Assembly: GCF_026212465.1 (NCBI RefSeq)
Contig: NC_080051.1
Span: 22,482,727-22,546,726, forward strand
Direction: 5' to 3'
Length of the DNA: 64,000 nucleotides
Source of the DNA: Amaranthus tricolor
Lineage: Eukaryota > Streptophyta > Magnoliopsida > Caryophyllales > Amaranthaceae
Under the pieces are notes generated by a model. It saw only the letters and a list, made by a program, of their open reading frames with translations, made no database searches and was not told the origin of the DNA. A program made the position numbers and the translations under genes. Below, one piece after another: positions 22,359 to 35,845 of this stretch. Every line of letters begins with the position of its first letter. The first letter of the stretch is position 1.

Positions 22359-24553
22359 AGGTACACTCACAAAACACAACCATTATCAACTTATTTGTTA
22401 TATTGTATCCCTCATGTGTATTCATCAAATCTGATGATGTATTATTTAATACTCTGGAATTATGTTTAGGTTGAGTTCCCTCTGTTGCTTAGTAAAGGTG
22501 TTTAAAAGTGGTCAATTGTTGTGTTTGGAACTTGGAAAAGAGGTAGTTAACTGTAGGAAATATCGACAGATCTATCTCCAAACTCTAAATCTTCTCACAG
22601 AAACTACAGAAGTATTTTATATGTTCTGCTTCTCTGTCTCTTTATTTCTCTTCTTTTCCTCGCAAAGGGGGTGGCTTAAGCACAATACAAACACATACAT
22701 AATACATGACAATATGAGATTTGAATCTAAAACCAGGCCTGGAGTTTGTATTGATTGTTGTATCTTCAGAGGTGGGGGTAACTAGATACCATGTTGAGAA
22801 TTATTAATTATTTATCTATTACAAAATCATTTACTTAGAGCTTGAGTCCGATGCTATTCACAAACTCATACATTTGACAATGTGAGATTCAAACCTAAAA
22901 CCAAGCATGCATTTCAGAAATCAGGATTAAAGTTGGTAATTAGTTACTATGGTAAGGATCATTTGCTATTTTTGGAGTGGGATATGAAAACTTCCTTTGC
23001 TGAAGAGGAAGATTTTTGGCTATCGCTTAAATAATAACTAGAGATCAAGGGAAAGACCTTGGTAGGGATCAAGGAGCCATTGAGAAAGGATATTAATCCC
23101 ATTTATGATGATTTTTCATTGAGGATTGATGATCGAATGAGAATGGAAAGGCTTGATTGGCTTCATTCATGTGTCTTGCTAATTCTTTTATATTTCGCTG
23201 AGGATAAGGAATGGTATATCTTTTGAATGGGGGCGGCATTCTCTGTGCTGTCTTCTCATTGGATGAGGACGGGATATCATGTCTTGCTAATTCTACTTCT
23301 ATATCTTTATCGGCTGCTATGATGGATGCTATATTGGTGCAAGTGCTCGGAAAAGAGTGAGTGTTAGGTAGGTCTGCTTTTTTTTTTTTTTTGAAATGTG
23401 GGCAAGTCTGCTTGAGTTGAGTAGGTTTTGCCCATCAACTAGCACACATGAAGCCGTTGCCTTCACACTGTTCATGGCTCGCAATGTCCAATGACCAATG
23501 ACAAGCCTTGATGGCATCGCAATGCACATACGAGAGTTATCTTCTGACTCATGAGTTTAAGAAATGTCTTTAGGACTCAGTAAGAATAACTCTAGATATT
23601 CTACTCACTACTCACACTAGAACATAATACTGGTACTGTTATCTTATCTTCTGTTCAACAAGAAAATCGAACAGCCTGAGAACATAAGGCCTTTCCGGAG
23701 CACATTTGTGTATATCCGTCAAACTCGTGATGCTGCTCTGTACTAAATTTGCCCCTAAATTCTTCCTTCCAGCCTCCCAATATCGACAGTTGAGTCCGTG
23801 AAGGTGCAGGAGGAATTGTCATTCCCCAATTGGGATGAGCAAAGTCGGATATCCTGATCTGAAACGAGTTGTCGGATTGGATATCTAACATTCAAAAACT
23901 GCAATTTTACATATCCGATCCAACTCAAATATCTATATTCGATATCCGGTGCCCCTGAGGATAAGTTGAAAAACTCGAATTGGATATCCGATATTCAACA
24001 TTTGAATTTTAATACTTTAATGTCGGATCTTCGAATATCCGAATCTCACAAAACTGATAATGAATCCGTATTCGATGTTTAGATTTTCAAATCATCATAT
24101 AGTTTTGCTTAACCCTAGCCCCCAAGGGGGGATTGAAGCACTTGGATAGACATGGATTATTAAACCATCGTGGCTTTTTTCGTGGATGTTGCTGAAAAAT
24201 TCTTTTATGCAGAACTTTCCATTGACAACCTTGAACCGTTTGGTGAGACGTATGGTAAGAAAAGGACGGCGATAACTCATACCCATAATGGAGACAAACT
24301 AAAATAGTGTATGTAACAAAATCAGTCTAAAAGAACTAAATTATAGGTTTTTGTAGATGTTACAAATTAAGTTGAAGCAAGACAGAGCACTGGAGTGTGA
24401 CTTTAGCATAAATTAATGAGACAACGAGAGACACTATAAAGCTAGAGATAAGAAGAAATCGCTTCCAGTAGATATTTTTAAAATTTAATGTAAATTGATG
24501 GGATAAAAATACAAAAAAAAAAGGCAAAAAAAATATATTATTAGGTTGCATGT

Positions 24554-25044
24554 GGGGAAAATTTGAAAAAAATAAGACAATTAAACAACTTATTTTCCAA
24601 AATAAGCTCCGTGAAAACTTATTTCCCAAAATAAGCGTCTGTACATTCAAACCTAGGTTTGGCAAGAGATGCTGTTAGTAACAGCGAAAGAGAAAAAAAA
24701 AATTAAAAGCCAAAAGTCGCTGTTAGTAACAGCGACTTTAAGGTTAACTGGTAACTCCTTCACCTCGTCAGCTGGAATAAGGAAGCAACTGAGAACTGAA
24801 AACTTAAAACGCATTAAGTCGCTGTTACTAACAGTGACTTTAAAAAAAAAAAAAAATTTTAAGTCGCTGTTAGTAACAGCGACTTTGGGCTTTTAATTTT
24901 TTTTTTTTCTCTTTCGCTGTTACTAACGACGACTCTTGTCAAACCTAGGTTTGGATGTACGGACGCTTATTTTGAAAATTAAGTTTTCACGGAGCTTATT
25001 TTAGAAAATAAGTTGTTTAATTGTCTTGTTTTTTTCAAATTTTC
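24554..25044. mobile_element. Fold-back MITE with repeated GCTGTTAGTAACAGC modules
   Basis: Inverted repeats of about 110-120 bp form the ends. The left arm has GAAAATTTGAAAAAAATAAG and AATAAGCTCCGTGAAAACTT; the right arm carries their complements. GCATGT flanks both sides (24548-24553, 25045-25050) and may be the target duplication. Between the arms the near-palindrome GTCGCTGTTAGTAACAGCGAC or its variants occurs about five times (near 24672, 24716, 24817, 24861 and 24914) in both orientations, separated by A/T homopolymers. There is no coding capacity: the open frames at 24360-24665 and 24669-24896 are just readings of the repeats. Confidence 0.75.
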
Positions 25045-28000
25045 GCATGTAGGCGGGTCGTGTATGGGCCTCATTTTTGGATGGTCATGCACGACATGAC
25101 TCATCACAACACGATTTACATGAAGCACAATAGATACTACATGTGAGATTGTGAGTGGCCCAACAGGATAGAACTTTCCTGATTAGTTTTGACTATTATT
25201 TTGTATGCTTTTTTCCTAGCTAAAAATGTATTTTCTCTAGCTTTTCAAATTGCAACATTTTATTTATGCTCACTATTCAATATATTACGTTGATGCTATA
25301 TTTATTTAGTTAGATGTAATTGAAATTTACTCTATAGAATCCATATTATCAAGATATACCTTACAACAAATCAAATAAGCTTCAACTTAATTTTGTTTTT
25401 CTAATACATTGAGAAATGTATACTTTCTTCTTCCCTTTAATTTGCTTCTTATTCTATTTTGTGTTGTCTAATTTATTTTACCTTATTTTCTTATTTAAAA
25501 ATGAATTATCCTACCACCTCCTATTAATATCATCTGTACATTTAAACTATCTATCTATTATACTAAAGGAAAAAATATAACATCTCTCAACACTCTCCTT
25601 CAAAACAACTATATTTTTATATGATGTTGATTTATTTATTGGACACGCTAGGATGGGACAATATTAGTGTTAGATTGTAGTATGTAGTTATTAAGCACTG
25701 TTGTAAGTAAAAAAATAAAGGAATTTTGTTATATTATACCTCTAATCATGTAATTTTAAAATAAGTTTTGAAATGCTAAAAATTAAAATCACTCTCTTCC
25801 CTCTAAAGAAATGGTTTGAATCTCTTATGCTGAGTTACTTAATTTTACAGCTCTTTAACACTACTAAATAAAGAAGTACTTCTTCCATTAAACCCGGGCC
25901 ATGATCATCAAAGTGAGCTTATATCTTGAGTTTACTTCTTTTTAGGACTATAATCTTAGCAAAATGGAAACAGTAACAACATAATCTAAGCTTTTGTCTA
26001 CATCATGTACTGCTTGCCACGTAAATTGACTTTACTTTTTTTAATGGTTATTCAAGCTACTGGCTGTAAATATTACTTTTTTACTCCGAAAGATCCAATG
26101 AAAGTGTAGTCAAATTTTTTAGGCTTATAATTACAGCTACTCCTATGGACGATAAAGTTCCACATCATGGTCTCTCATTGTGCTGGTGGAGATTCTCTTT
26201 CAGGTAAGTATTTGCCGTTTTTAGTTATAAGGTGGGTTTCTCAATTTTCTACTATTCATTATACAATCGTACATCTAGACTCTAGTAGCTGTCACTACTC
26301 ACTTAGTCACATGCATTAGATTTCCCGTTTGCTATAAAAAAAAAAAAAAAACAATTTCTTTCTTGGTGAATGCAAATTACTCTTTTCTTTACTCACCTTT
26401 TTCTTTCATCTTCTATTTGTTGCATCTCGAGATCGACTTATCGAAATTTTAAATGGAATTTCCAGTAAAAATGATCTTGAAATCAGGGACTATCCATGGT
26501 GTTTTCCTTTTCTCCATTTGTTTTTTGTTAGGAGTAATCCATTGTTTTAAAAATGAGATTTATTTTTAATTGGTTCTCTTGTTGTTTTACCTTATTGGTT
26601 ATGTTGTATTAGTCATTTTCTTAAAGAATCTGTTAGCCACAGACCATCCTACACATAGCTTAATGGTGAGTTTTAAGATATATAATATTTAGTTCTATAC
26701 GTGGCAATCTTTAACTATAGACACCATAGTGTTTTTTTACCTGAATTAGTTGACAAGATACGCATGGATACTTGGGACTAGGGTTTGGCCCCTATCTGAG
26801 ATTTGTGTCTGCCAAATGCCAATGGAACAAGACTTTTGTACAAGCTAGTTTTGGCTATAGACGTGTTTCTTTTCTGTCCTCTGATTGGCTGATACTACAG
26901 CCTATCCTATCCTTGATCGAAATCAATTTACAAAATCTCCAGTTGAACCCAAGTATAGATAATTCAATTTACTCTACATTTCTAATTTTATCTATAATTT
27001 AAACATGCATAATTAGCTGGTAACTCGTGAGAGGATTTGTGGATTATTCATGAATAAAGAAATCCTATGCTTGCTACCTACCTGTAAAGCTTAACATGGG
27101 AAAAATAAGTTAATCTTAGCGATGGGAAGTATTTCCTATTAGAAAATGAAAGCATTGGTGTATTATAGTACTGTTTGTATAACATTTTGAAAAGGAAATT
27201 AAGGGGAGGAGAGAAAAATAACGAAAGGGTGTGTTTTGCTTCTGAATCTTTTTAATGTTCAGAATTATTTGTTAGTGCAATATGCAAAGGAACTCTTCTT
27301 TTCCATTTCCTTCCCTTCCTTTTGATTACCAAATGTCACCCCTTTATTTTTCTCCCTTTTATTTCCATCCAACATAGCATTAATGTTTTAGAAGTTAGCT
27401 TATTATTAAACTGAAATGCACTCTTAATTGAATAGAAGATAATGTGGGGGATTCTTGTGGCTACTTCTAGGAGAACCTTTTTTAAATGGAACCTTTTGAT
27501 TTAGTGAGCAAAGTAAACTTTGAGCTAAGTAATTGAATTGACTTCTTGGTAGGATGAATTTGGTCTAAAATTTTGCTTGTTTGTATGCTTAAGCCAAACT
27601 TCCCTTAGGTTTCAATGCCTTGCTTTAATTAGTGTAGGTGCAATAAGATGCGCACTTCTTTGTACTTTGTTTTTAGAGTCTTAGTTTCTTTTTCTTAATC
27701 TAGCACATAATAGAACAAGAGGTACCATTTTTAGGAAGAATAGCAATATAGGTTTGTTTCATGCTATCAGAAACAGAAAGTGATCATATATGCTCGCTCG
27801 TTTATGCAAGGTAAATACGTAATATGAAGAGTCGGCTACAATCATGTTCTACATGAGCTTAGCCCTTTGTGGGGCCCACTTCAAATTCTTTATTAAATAT
27901 ATTTGGGTATAGATGTGAGGCAACTTTAATACTACTGACAAAACTACCTACTGCTATTTCTTAGTCATTTTAAAAAGTACTACTATTTTGTTTATTAATA

Positions 28001-28728
28001 AGTTTACTTACTCTACTTAGCTATTTTTGCTTTTATTCTTTCTTGCTACGGAAATCATAGCCTTCATTCACTCTTGCAACCTCCATAAACAACCTCATAG
28101 TTCATCATCTCTTGTTTAGGGGCCCCATTATTTTAAAATTTTGCTCCGAGCCCTTAAAATGTTCAAGACGGCTCTAGTAATAGGTCTTCACAACTCACAA
28201 GTAGCCAAAAATAGAAATTGGATACCACTTCTATTTTATATGCTTATAAAAGGAAAATATACTTTACGTGAGAAGTCAATGTCTATAGCAAAATAAATGC
28301 TTTTTAAAAAAAGAAGTCAATATGGCTACGGTCAGATTGTTTAATTTGACCTGATTCAATTGATTTTATCATTTTGTGTAATCGCTGGGAGATGTCAAAT
28401 TACTTGTGATCTTATGTCAAGTAGTCCCCTTTCATTTGAAAGTCATATGAACAGTGAGCCCAAACTCGCGACAATGTTTCAATTTTTTCCCGTTGAGGTC
28501 TGGGAATTGGGGATAAACAAAGTTTTAAACGATGAAATTAGATTATGTTTGGATAATACTTTTTTTTTTTGTTTCTTTTCAATCAGTACTTACACACTTA
28601 CACTCCTATCTATCAAACAACTTTTACATAAAAGAAAGAGGTGTAATTATAAAAACAAAATAGAGGGCAAATGGAAAAAGAGAGGGGAGGTAAGGGGAGA
28701 GAAGGGAAGGATAGAGAAGATTGATATA

Positions 28729-28836
28729 CTTTCGCCGTTCCATAATTCATATTAGTTGCAACATTAGAAAATATTAAATTAGTGTATTGGATTGCTTAAA
28801 AAAACAAATATTGCAACTATTTTGAAATGGAGGAAG
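28729..28836. mobile_element. Short Stowaway-type MITE
   Basis: The ends are CTTTCGCCGTTCCATAATTC and the complement of TTTTGAAATGGAGGAAG, with TA on both sides. The interior ATTAGTTGCAACATTAGAAA and AGTGTATTGGATTG are shared with the longer element at 42335-42577. This 108-bp copy therefore looks like an internally deleted relative. Confidence 0.7.
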
Positions 28837-31072
28837 TATTACTTTCATCCAAAGATAGCATTAAAGTGATGATAATGGTAGTAATTCATTTACTCCCTGG
28901 GTTCTATAGCATTAAGGTAAGGGGAGAAAAGGGAAGTATCTTATATGGTTTTGCTATTATGTATTAAGAGTTTACATCACTATCAGTAGCAAATTTATAA
29001 TGAGAGATTATTTGGTACATTATATGATAATAACTAATTGTGCAAAGGAAGGATTATGGAGAGATGGATAGATGGAGGGGTAACTTCATTAGGAGATAAT
29101 AAGTGATGACCAAAAATATATATCACATTCTTCCCTCCTCGGGGCTGTTTCCGCCATCTCCATGTATTTTCATTACTTGCAATTGAAGTATATGCGTTGA
29201 AGATTTCACTTGCTTGTTATTTTTGAATGTACAATCTATTGTACATTTCAATGTTCAAAAAATAAACTGTAAACAATTGTTTCTATATTTTGCCTTTATT
29301 AGTTCTCAATTAATTTTGTAGTCGCCTAGCAAATCACACAAAATAATGAGCATGTTTTCAAAAAATGCAGATTCCGAGTTTAAGTGGATAGCTAGGAGGG
29401 GAAAGAAGGAACTTTTCATGATTGTATTGACTTCTAAATTATTGAAATTTAGCCAAACAAATTCATCAATTAATACCGTGTTCCTTTAAACATTTTATAA
29501 TTTTTCAATAAAAAAAACTGTCCCCATATGAGATAGTTTAGGAAATTCACAAAAGTTCTTTTACTGAAACCTAATTATCGATAGCTAGGAGGAGAAGTAA
29601 GGCATTAAAGGTCAGGTGCATTGCTCACCTTCCTGAAAAATCTTAGTCTTGTTTATTTGTCTATGTGATTTCTGAGCTGTGGTGATTGAAAAGTCTACAG
29701 ATTATTGATCAAAGGAGAGTCAGTGCAGGTTCCACAATTGAATTGTCTTTTTTTCTTGTCCTCTAATCAATTGTACGTCTTTAAAAATTACATGCTCATC
29801 TAGGGCTAATAGCTATATACTTACATTAATCCAGCTATACATGGTATTAATTGTGTTCATATCGAGCCACTTAAATAATATACTGCAGTATGTTCATATA
29901 GATAATAGAAGAGAACATAGGTTTAGCCATTTTGGCTATGTAAACTTCATTGTCTTTGTTACCTTGGTCCTTGAGACTCAAAGCACCATTCACAACGTGC
30001 ATAGTAACTCATGGGCTTGCATGTTGGCTTCGTGAGTATCGCTGTATCGGTGTAAAAATTACTATGGTATCATGCATCTTATGGTGTGCTCTGAATTGCT
30101 GACATTCTCAAATTGGATGTTTTAAGTGTTATGTATGCTATTTGAGCAAAGTCCTTGTAGGACTTTTGACATATGAACTTACAAGTATTATCTACTGAAC
30201 GTTGGTGATATGGACTGAGATCATGAGCCAAATTTTGTCACCTTCCATTACAAAGATAGGACTGAATTTCTTGTATGCTAATTGGATCTGAAATATATAT
30301 TTTGACCTGTTTATTGGTCCATGTGGAAAATGAAATGTTTTCAATAGCATATTGAACTGCTATTCTACAGTTAAACAGAATATTTCTAGCAGCTATACTA
30401 TCACGATTGAAATTTTCTTATTTGAACAAGTCTCTATCCATATGCTTCATCACAGATGTCATGCATGTTTTTTTTATCTTTAAAGGGTAAATTTTGTGGG
30501 GATCGTACTTGAACATTTTGCTGAAAGCAAGGCCTTTTGGGGATTAGGTTATTATAGTGATCTAAGGATCATGATTTAGACACGCAGGCTAAGTAACTAT
30601 TGCTAGGGAAGCATGCATGCGACAAATCCTCATAGTCACTCGGAAATATATTTTAAAAATACATTGCTATTAAAATAATTGAAAAGAGAATGTTTCTAGC
30701 ATTGATATGCTTGCTAGTTGTGGAGGTATGGGAGTTATAATTAGCTGAAAACAAGGTTAAAAGAATATAAAAGAAAAGGTTGGGATCCATGTGATCAAAG
30801 GGAGAGGGAAAGTAGAAAAAGAAAAATAACTACTGTGAGGTAACTAGCTGAGAAAAAAGTCCCCTTGTTTAGGAAATTGCACCAGCCAATACAGAGCTCC
30901 TAAGCTGTAAGGCTGACCATAAAATTTCCAATTTGCATTATTCATTGCTGCTCAAAGCTTATTGACTTTTAGGAACTCCCTATTAGAGTATTTCTCCCTT
31001 TTTCAGTAATTGACACTTAAAATTTAGTTTGATTTTGAAGAGATTAAATCATACAGCAATACATTGGTGACA

Positions 31073-33754
31073 ATGAAGGTAAAAAGATAAATAGAATCAT
31101 GTTATATACTTATTGGTAGTAAACTATGTTAGTAACGTTACATTATTTGTTTGCTAAGCAAGGGCTCTGTTTGGTTTGTGAAATTTTCAGCTCTTCAACT
31201 GGATGCAAAACAAGTTTAATGGAAGACCAGGGAACGAGAAGACGAATACAGTCGCTTTTAAAGGTAATTTTTATTTACTGGATTCATTGATTGATTCCTT
31301 CATGCATGTCCAACTACATTAGTTTCAAAAATACATGCACATCACATATTTTCATGCATCTTTCTTGAGAAATGCATTCATGTTTAGTGATTGGATGCTT
31401 GCTTTCCTGAATAGATCATATGTTCATCAATCAATAAATACATTTAAAAAGAAAAGAGAATTTAAACCATATTTATAAATTTCCTGATTAACCCACGTTC
31501 TGCATGGGGTTTACACTTGTACTTCTGCTGTATTTTTTAGCAGGATATTTCTTAATGCTGGAGATCTCTTTGCATCTGTCTTTAGTCATGTTTCCTGATA
31601 CGTTAGTTAGCTAGCCTGATAATACTTTTTGCGTGTGAGATCTCCAAAGTATACTCTTTTTTTTTTCTTGACCCAGATTGAATCTTCAAATTAGGTTTAA
31701 CCATACTGGATTCTCGATAAAATGTGATCTCGTGAGCTCAAAATGAAACTGTTAAAAGATTATATATTCAGATCTGAGCTTCTTAGACTTTCTAAAAGGT
31801 GTCAAGCATCTATAGTTTCCTATAAGTTGGTGGGAAGATGATAAATAATTCATAATTGTTGTATGTTGGTGAATCAATTAAGCACCATCAAATCTGTACG
31901 ATAGTTTTTTAGTTTACAAAGCAAAAGTCTCGGCTTGATGGCTAACACTGCTCTTTCTGTTTTTTCTTTGTCTGCCATTTTCTTTTTATCAGGTCATTAA
32001 GGGGAAGGTTGCAGTGGTTGGTTGAGTAGGATGAGAGAAAATATGTTAGAAAACAAGTGGAACAGAACTAGAAGTAGGCAAAAGTATAAATGATTCAAAT
32101 GATTAGATACAACCAAAAGAGAAAAATGGGCCAAACATTTTGAGAACAGAGGGGGACTACAGACTTTGCCAAATGCCAACTGAATATGTTATACATGTGC
32201 GAATGAACATATATAATTTTTAAATTCTTTAGCTCACGTAGTCTTTTAATTGATCAGAGTATTTCTCATAGAGGCTGGAAAAATCTGCACTCTTCCATGA
32301 AATCTGCAATCTTCATTTTATCTCAAGCATCCGTGTCGGACCCTCGACACTTGGACACTTTATTTTGGACAAAGTATATTGTAATTCCATAAATTAGCCA
32401 AGTCGGACTCTTGAACAAGTATCCGTGTTGGATATGGGTTCTCGAGTCAGGGTAAACTTTAGTTCCAAAGCCATGCCCTTACTAGAAATCTAGAATATTT
32501 CTTGTCTGGCTGCAGGCAAAATAACATTCTTGCTTGTTGTGTTGGGAGCTTTGCCCTACATGGTTTCTAGAGATGTGCATTACATGCTTAAAAGAGTATT
32601 GTTCCTAAATATTTTGTTGTAGTAAGCTGCAAAGTACAACATAATTTATTGAGAAAATTTGACCCTTCAGGACCACTAATATGCATGATTGTCTTGCCAA
32701 GCAGCTACACCAATTCAGAATTAACAAAGTTTTCCACAGTTTAGCGTTAGACTGGATCTTGATTCTTTTCTCTCTATTTCTTGATAATTTATTGAACAGA
32801 TCTTCCAAAACAACCTTCCCAAAGAGAAGAATTCAATGACTGGCCTCACGGACTACTAACAATTGGAACATTTGGTAATAAAGAACTCAAAGACAAAGCT
32901 GTTAGCTCTGAGATTCAGACTGCCATCTATGGCCAAGAACAAGAGCAGAATCCCACCTCTGTTTCATCCCCAGACTTATCAGAGTTCACTCCAGAAGAAG
33001 TTGGACAATTACAGAACGAATTGACAAAGCTCTTGAAACGTAAACCAGCTAAACAAGAGGAGGAAAACCCTGATCTTCCTCTTGATAGATTTCTCAACTG
33101 CCCTTCCAGCTTGGAGGTGAGCCGGAGAATTTCAAATGTGACTTGCACAGATCCAGATTACAAGGAAGACGATATTGAACGCACCATTAGTGTAATAATT
33201 GGTAAATGTAAAGAAGTCCGAGCAGAGAAAACTAAAAATGCAATTGGGAAGAAATCTCTTTCTTTCCTTCTTAAGAAGATGTTTGTTTGTGCTAATGGAT
33301 TTGCGCCTGCACCTAGTTTGAGGGACACCTTACAAGAGTCCAGAATGGAAAAGGTTCTTTTCTCATTACTTTTCATCTCTATCAATCATTGAATTTCTGT
33401 TGCGCTTGCTCGTGTTAATGGTTCACTGTCTTGCATATTGATTTCCTTTCTTCTGATTTTCCTCTGCACAGCTATTACGAACCATTCTACATAAGAAGAT
33501 GTATCCAAAAACTTCCTCTCGGACAACATCTATGAAAAGGTATCTTGAAGATAAACATATACACGAAAAGAAAAACAACGACGAGGAAAAAGATAAACCA
33601 AGGTCAAGTGAAGCATGTAAATGGGACAAGACAGATTCAGAATGTGAGTTTATTTACATAATAATACTTATTTGGGAGCAAATTGCAATTTGACGAGCAT
33701 GTCATTGATCAATTTATGTTCTTCCTTGTTGCAGATATTGTTCTAGAGATTTGA
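31073..33754 (+). CDS. DRO1: LAZY/DEEPER ROOTING-type gravitropism protein, 5 exons
   Basis: Exons: 31073-31078 (only ATG AAG), 31191-31263, 32800-33353, 33472-33643, 33735-33754; 825 nt, 274 aa, all GT-AG and in phase. The family acts between gravity sensing and auxin redistribution, setting root and branch angle at the plasma membrane. Landmarks: [13 protein letters not shown] at 1-13; [12 protein letters not shown] (the IGT motif) at 41-52; then [65 protein letters not shown] and [10 protein letters not shown]. The last block ends KTDSEYIVLEI, the conserved C-terminal motif with an EAR-like LEI. This motif set fits the DRO1/LAZY3 clade better than LAZY1. The two-codon first exon is a family habit and would be missed by simple gene finders; its ATGAAG is directly followed by GTAAAA. 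Confidence 0.92.
32328..32455. mobile_element. Diverged MITE copy in LAZY intron 2
   Basis: The sequence CCGTGTCGGACCCTCGACAC then TTGGACACTTTATTTTGGAC, and further on AAGTCGGACTC and GTATCCGTGTTGGATA, resembles the MITE at 6430-6606, which shares GACACTT, TTTTAGG/TTTTGG, CGGAC and CCGAGTC words. Its ends are poorly preserved. It is non-coding. Confidence 0.4.
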
Positions 33755-34893
33755 TAGCTCATCCCTCCTATACTGATAGTTTATAACGAAGGTAGGGAGT
33801 CTTGTTACAGATTCATCCTCTTAGTAGACATATCACTTATGCTTATATTTGCAAAGCTCAATTTGCCTGATTTTCTGCTCTACTTTTCCTTTGCAGATTT
33901 ATAAATATATAAACGTATGTATATGCATGTTTGGTCGCAATAACTTGGATTTTCCGAGGAACTAATTCATATACCTAAAAGGGGAATACTAGAGAAGTGA
34001 TGTTCATAAGAACCTGAACTTATATTAACTTCTCCTCGAAGCACACAAACGATGTCTTTCTTATGAGGAACGGGAACCTTTCCCCGTTTTTTGCATGGTG
34101 ATCTAATGATGTTTAGATCACCTCATGTTATGTAACATTCTGTAGTTTGAGATGTCTAGGCAAAGACACTTAAACTTTCTCTTTTTTCCACTTAATATTT
34201 TTTTCTCCTTTTTCCAAATGGAAATCTTTTTCTCTTCTTTTTGTGTATTGACGCTCATCAGATTACCTAGAATGAGAGTTTGACACATAAATTGGAGCAT
34301 TACTAAAAATAGTTAGAACTTGTTTAACATAAGACAGTTTGTTCCTTTTGCTTTTCATGTGAGAGTTCAATGACTGATGAGTATTTTTTACCCTGTCAAT
34401 GTGATAGTTTTGAATTCGCAAAACATAATAAAGACCGTTGCAAGTCGTTTGCATTTTAGGTGGCTTTTGTTCGTCAAACATTTAGAAAAAAGTCTTTACA
34501 AAATAGTATTTAAATCTGCTAAAAATAAAGTTTTACGTAAAAGTGTAAAAGCTATTATGAATAGTTTTTTAATTGACTTTCTGCTTTTTAATTTAATTTT
34601 TCTTTTAAAAATAATGAATAATCAGTGATTAATTTTATTAAATATATTCATGATAATTGGCATAAATAGCTAGCTTAAATTTGACAAAACAGTCAATACT
34701 ACTTATTGGTCCGACAAGCAAATAATTAACGGTCAATTGTCAAACAACCAATAATTATTTAAGATCAGGAAGTCTTTTCATAATTTTGTTAAACGAAAAA
34801 AAAAATGGCCTTGGCCGGTAACACATGCATATAATATTTGTAAAGGGATAGATTGTTGCATTTTTTTTTCTCAAAAGTCCTATTTATGGACTT

Positions 34894-35025
34894 AATCTAC
34901 ACTATTTTAAAGTGTACCAACTTAAAAATAGCAATATTTTTTCAATGGTTATACTTGTTAAATGGAAACACTTAAAAATTTATGTACCTTTTAAGGTTTG
35001 TATACTCTAAAATAGAGTAGACCAA
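34894..35025. mobile_element. Small fold-back MITE
   Basis: TCTACACTATTTTAAAGTGT at the left pairs with the complement of ATACTCTAAAATAGAGTAGA at the right with few mismatches. The arms continue as CCAACTTAAAA and its near-complement CTTTTAAGGTTTG. Length is about 132 bp. There is no coding sequence and I could not fix a target duplication. Confidence 0.55.
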
Positions 35026-35195
35026 ATCTATATAAGATTTATATATATATATATAGAGGTAATGCCTTCAAAGGAGGGTAAAACTCAAAAGTCCCAAGAA
35101 ACAAACATAGATATTTTCTTTGTTCTATGATATTTATTACATTTTTTTTATATATAAAGTATTTCATAGTACTTATTACATCAGATATTTAATAG

Positions 35196-35527
35196 GTACG
35201 TCCTAAAATTAGGATGTATTCCTGATAACTCTCTTATTTTTCTATTTTATATGTGATCATATTTTTGTAAGGCTTATGTGATCATTTTAAAAGGCTTATG
35301 TGATCATTTGTATTTTATCGTGTGAACACTTTTAAAGTTTATGTGTATATTTGAAGTATATGTGATTACTTTTAAAGCTTATGTGATTACTTTAATTAAA
35401 GCTTATGTATGTTTTGTGGTGGTGGTAGAATTAAAAATAAAAAATAATCACATAAGTCTTAAAAGTAATCACATAGGCTTTAAAAATAATCAGACAAAGT
35501 GATCCTAATTTTTAAGACCCCTACATA
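35196..35527. mobile_element. Fold-back element built of CTTATGTGATCA-like repeats
   Basis: The left end GTACGTCCTAAAATTAGGAT and the right end GATCCTAATTTTTAAGACCC are inverted repeats. Inside, the unit 'aaggcttatgtgatcatttt' and variants recur five or six times on the + strand between 35266 and 35412. Its complement (AATCACATAAGTCTTAAAAG and similar) recurs at 35445-35495. The element could fold into a long imperfect hairpin. It is non-coding. Confidence 0.6.
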
Positions 35528-35805
35528 CAAGAATTCCTCTACTTGTTATATTACTTATTATATATGTCATTAAATAGCTTACAAATTATCATTTTTACTC
35601 CAACTTTATTTATAATTTATATTCTATTTACACTTACACTTTTGTTATTATTTAGGGATTATAATAATATTTTGCTAATCATTTTCTTAATACTTGTGAC
35701 AAGTACAATTGGTCAAGAATTATCTTAATATTCGAAATGTGAGATATACACACACAAAGAAGAAGGAAACAAAAACTCTCATATATTGATCATAAAGAGA
35801 AACAA

Positions 35806-35845
<40 letters not shown>

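Larger units (their letters stand above)
22359..31072. other. 8.7-kb intergenic region between NDPK and LAZY genes
   Basis: No host gene is convincing here. Identified parts are the fold-back element at 24554-25044 and a short Stowaway at 28729-28836. Two similar words, GACAATxTGAGATT...CTAAAACCA, lie at 22708-22739 and 22876-22907 and may mark a small repeated element. CGGATATCC/GGATATCCGA words cluster at 23830-24060 and recur at 39480-39530; I associate them with decayed hAT elements. Open frames such as 22462-22785 and 28360-28755 have no recognisable domain. The last 1-2 kb should contain the LAZY promoter and any 5' UTR exon, which I could not locate. Confidence 0.5.

Noticed and set aside
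24360..24896. Open frames at 24360-24665 and 24669-24896
   Set aside because: They read through the arms and palindromic modules of the fold-back element; their amino-acid repeats (SLLVTA) come from the repeated DNA word.
28360..28755. 131-codon frame upstream of LAZY
   Set aside because: It contains homopolymer-derived runs (T and A/G tracts) and a Stowaway end; no family resemblance or splice logic.
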